Below are positions 14,743 through 15,817 of a DNA stretch of 15,817 nt, one piece after another. A program made the translations under genes and the position numbers. The notes below the pieces were generated by a model, which was not told where the DNA came from, did no database searches, and saw only the letters and a program-made list of their open reading frames with translations. Source of the DNA: an uncultured Prevotella sp. (lineage in GTDB: Bacteria; Bacteroidota; Bacteroidia; Bacteroidales; Bacteroidaceae); the NCBI GenBank assembly GCA_905373605.1, contig CAJPTO010000051.1, forward strand, positions 1 through 15,817, written 5' to 3'. Position 1 is the first letter of the stretch, and the number at the start of each line of letters is the position of its first letter.

Positions 14743-15817
14743 TTACATTTTCTCTAAATAAATATGCTTCTGACGAACCCAAATCAACCATCCGGTTTAA
14801 AATCCAAACATAGTCATCTATTAGAGTTTTGTCGTTTTTGATTTTTGAAATATGATTATAGAAAAGTCGCTTTATCATTCTCTCCGATGACACAGATGTC
14901 AATGACAAAGAGGCGATGTTATTTGATTTGAAAAGGCCTGACAGCCAACTTATTCCTTCGGGCAAAAATTCTTTTCCTCCAATTGTAGAAAACACGTTTA
15001 TTACTGATGAAGCATTGTTTTTCCCTTTTTCAAGAAACACTTTTTTATAAAACTCTTTTTTCCCATTTAAAACGTTCCAATCACTTTCATTCGGATTATC
15101 TTGATAATCCCATAACAAATATCTAATGTCCAACAAAAGTTTTTGAATTAGCGGGTGTGTTCCATCACTTGGGATTAAATCAAACAGAACTTCCCATAGA
15201 TTCCAAAAGTTGGTCTGTTGCTGTGAGTATTTTGTTTGGTCAATTTTTGAATTTCCATTGTCATATAATTTCAATACAAAATAATCCAAAGTAGTATTCA
15301 CAAATTGGAACAAATCGTCTCTTCCAAATCTTTGTCTTTGCGTATTTTTTGACAGCGAATTGACCAATGTAGTTAAAACAGATTTTGAAAAATCAAAATT
15401 TGCGCCCAAAAATAAATTGGCAAGATATTGTTCAATATCTGAAATTGATTCGTGATGAAATTGTCGAGATTCTCTTCCTCTGTTATATGAAAAATCTTCT
15501 TCTTTAGTTAAGTCGCCAATAACTATCGGTAATATGTGGTTTATGAAATATGTAAAATCTTTATCTGCTGTGTCATATGGCGTAATTACAAAAGCTCTTG
15601 CCAATAAATAACCTTCTGATTTTTCTAAACTTATTTCTGCAAGGTCTAATTTTAAGTTTTTGTTAGATGCAATTTCCTGAACAAAATCATTTTCCTTTTT
15701 TAAACTTTTTTCATCTTGATTTCCATAGAAATTAGGATTTGCTTTTTTGAAATTAGAATACATAATGAGACCAAGCCAAACTCTTTTTGCTTCATTAGGA
15801 AATTGTTTGAAAAATAC
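14720..15817 (-). CDS. unrecognised AT-rich gene, C-terminal 365 aa of a longer protein
   Basis: The frame is open through the window's right edge: 18 codons (V-F-F-K-Q-F-P-N-E-A-K-R-V-W-L-G-L-I) precede the first ATG at 15763, so that ATG is probably internal. The visible 365 residues look soluble and mostly helical, with no signal peptide, membrane segment or recognised motif. The C-terminus carries S-S-E-R-M-I-K-R-L-F-Y-N-H-I and E-A-Y-L-F-R-E-N-V-I-T-Y-K. The gene is much richer in A+T than the left part of the window: 15 G/C in bases 15001-15060 against 31 in 2101-2160, which suggests horizontal acquisition. It may be the C-terminal region of a large multi-domain protein, such as a defence-type ATPase, but no such motif is visible here. 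Confidence 0.65.
   Translation of the reverse strand, partial: VFFKQFPNEAKRVWLGLIMYSNFKKANPNFYGNQDEKSLKKENDFVQEIASNKNLKLDLAEISLEKSEGYLLARAFVITPYDTADKDFTYFINHILPIVIGDLTKEEDFSYNRGRESRQFHHESISDIEQYLANLFLGANFDFSKSVLTTLVNSLSKNTQRQRFGRDDLFQFVNTTLDYFVLKLYDNGNSKIDQTKYSQQQTNFWNLWEVLFDLIPSDGTHPLIQKLLLDIRYLLWDYQDNPNESDWNVLNGKKEFYKKVFLEKGKNNASSVINVFSTIGGKEFLPEGISWLSGLFKSNNIASLSLTSVSSERMIKRLFYNHISKIKNDKTLIDDYVWILNRMVDLGSSEAYLFRENVITYKSIK

Overview
The window looks like chromosomal DNA of a Prevotella-type Bacteroidales bacterium. Four things point there: a SusC/SusD outer-membrane pair, a BspA-type leucine-rich-repeat protein with the usual Prevotella C-terminal tail (YNLNGQRV...KGIYI..GKKVIVK), a GLPGLI-family gene next to a carboxypeptidase-regulatory-domain outer-membrane receptor, and promoter candidates of the Bacteroidetes TAnnTTTG type. 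No rRNA, tRNA, CRISPR array or intact insertion sequence was seen. Species cannot be named from this sequence.

Layout. Bases 1-2986 (+) hold the end of a GLPGLI gene, apparently frameshifted near base 42, overlapping by 35 bases an 869-aa TonB-receptor-like outer-membrane protein. Bases 3081-4052 (-) encode an unrecognised lipoprotein with its own promoter. Bases 4392-9181 (-) are a susD-like and susC-like pair transcribed susC then susD and closed by a strong two-part terminator. An 845-base divergent intergenic region follows, with promoter candidates for both directions and a chain of perfect hairpins in the leader of the next gene. Bases 10027-13437 (+) encode a 1136-aa BspA-like surface protein, followed 11 bases later by a 66-aa acidic-tailed small protein of unknown role. 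Downstream come a 9-bp perfect hairpin and, directly abutting it, thirteen tandem copies of a degenerate 13-bp pyrimidine-rich unit (13731-13899). After about 340 bases without genes there is a candidate terminator (14240-14297), the broken remnant of a coiled-coil protein gene on the minus strand, and a markedly AT-rich partial gene (14720 to the window edge), which look like accessory DNA.

How the genes fit together. Most of the window encodes cell-envelope and surface functions: two TonB-type outer-membrane channels, one with a surface SusD lipoprotein partner, a further lipoprotein, and a secreted LRR adhesin-like protein. No glycosidase, peptidase, sigma/anti-sigma pair or hybrid two-component sensor lies beside the SusCD pair, so its substrate cannot be inferred. 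The least explained items are the 13x13-bp repeat with its flanking hairpin, the 66-aa protein coupled to the BspA-like gene, the structured BspA leader, and the AT-rich partial protein at the right edge.
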